NCBI RefSeq assembly: GCF_017351175.1
Contig: NZ_JAFMPN010000018.1
Coordinates: 13,744-62,741 of the forward strand
Source: Desulfovibrio sp. Huiquan2017
GTDB taxonomy: Bacteria > Desulfobacterota > Desulfovibrionia > Desulfovibrionales > Desulfovibrionaceae
DNA length: 48,998 nucleotides
Direction of reading: 5' to 3'
The notes under the pieces are model-generated. The model saw only the letters and a list, made by a program, of their open reading frames with translations. It was not told where the DNA came from and made no database searches. The first letter of the stretch is position 1; every line of letters begins with the position of its first letter. A program made the position numbers and the translations under genes. Shown here piece by piece: positions 48,953 through 48,998 of the stretch.

Positions 48953-48998
48953 TTACTTCTTTTTGTCTTCGGGCTTGGTCTCGCGGATGTAGGCCAGG
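48953..48998 (-). CDS. C-terminus of an unidentified leftward gene (partial)
   Basis: On the minus strand a frame from the window edge reads LAYIRETKPEDKKK and then TAA at 48953-48955, 22 bases from the strong bidirectional terminator. The charged tail and terminator placement support a real gene end. Fourteen residues are too few to name the product. Confidence 0.55.
   Translation of the reverse strand, partial: LAYIRETKPEDKKK

Noticed and set aside
1..48998. tRNA, rRNA or CRISPR loci
   Set aside because: Scanning by eye found no tRNA cloverleaf signatures, rRNA conserved blocks or regularly spaced identical repeats.

Overview
The window is about 49 kb of a GC-rich (roughly 60-65% by eye) Gram-negative chromosome. 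The gene content suggests a deltaproteobacterium of the Desulfovibrionaceae, most like Desulfovibrio or Pseudodesulfovibrio: a fused CobA-HemD methyltransferase/uroporphyrinogen-III synthase, a DVU0772-type small protein, a FliJ/MotE-like pair, a stand-alone BPL_N protein, and many GCCGCCGGAGG-type intergenic repeats. No rRNA, tRNA, CRISPR array, prophage or complete insertion sequence was recognised. Genus-level placement is inference.

Layout. 1-6.2 kb: purN, a YegP-like protein, cobA/hemD and valS, separated by hairpin repeats. 6.4-9.7 kb: a BPL_N-domain protein and a FapA/DUF342 protein. 9.7-13.2 kb: truA, a short flagellar cluster (57-residue Cys-containing protein, fliJ, MotE-like) and an unknown exported protein. 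13.4-18.3 kb: dinB, cobB, a TPR protein and nhaA. 18.3-26.4 kb: a long leftward run holding a complete Mla phospholipid-transport operon (mlaE-F-D-C-A), a YfcE-like phosphoesterase, an orphan periplasmic binding protein and a PAS-GGDEF-EAL c-di-GMP enzyme. 26.5-32.5 kb: an HD nucleotidase, argJ, a TauE/SafE permease, a DUF3124 protein, an MFS transporter, two small unknowns and a CinA/PncC-like amidase. 32.9-38.2 kb: rnhA, a membrane-anchored unknown and a MacAB-like export operon (YkgJ-like protein, adaptor, ATPase, permease) split by an AT-rich gene with an in-frame amber codon. 38.2-43.3 kb: hflK-hflC, a stand-alone CI/S24 repressor, and panB with a nucleoside-recognition (gate) membrane protein. 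43.3-49 kb: a 518-base regulatory interval with a strong sigma-54-like promoter, a degenerate histidine kinase, a LysE exporter, an AI-2E-family transporter and serB.

Most genes are housekeeping or envelope functions. The parts most worth following up are (a) the 43.28-43.73 kb interval, which has an 11-bp palindrome, a sigma-54-like promoter, a small ORF, a tandem CCTCC-bearing repeat and a terminator; (b) a dispersed hairpin repeat family that supplies the Shine-Dalgarno of at least three genes and the C-terminus of an ABC ATPase; (c) the AT-rich broken gene lodged between two of those repeats inside an ABC operon; and (d) the translational coupling of an orphan binding protein to a c-di-GMP enzyme. 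Starts were chosen from Shine-Dalgarno spacing and family length. Database searches were not possible, so family names rest on recognised motifs.
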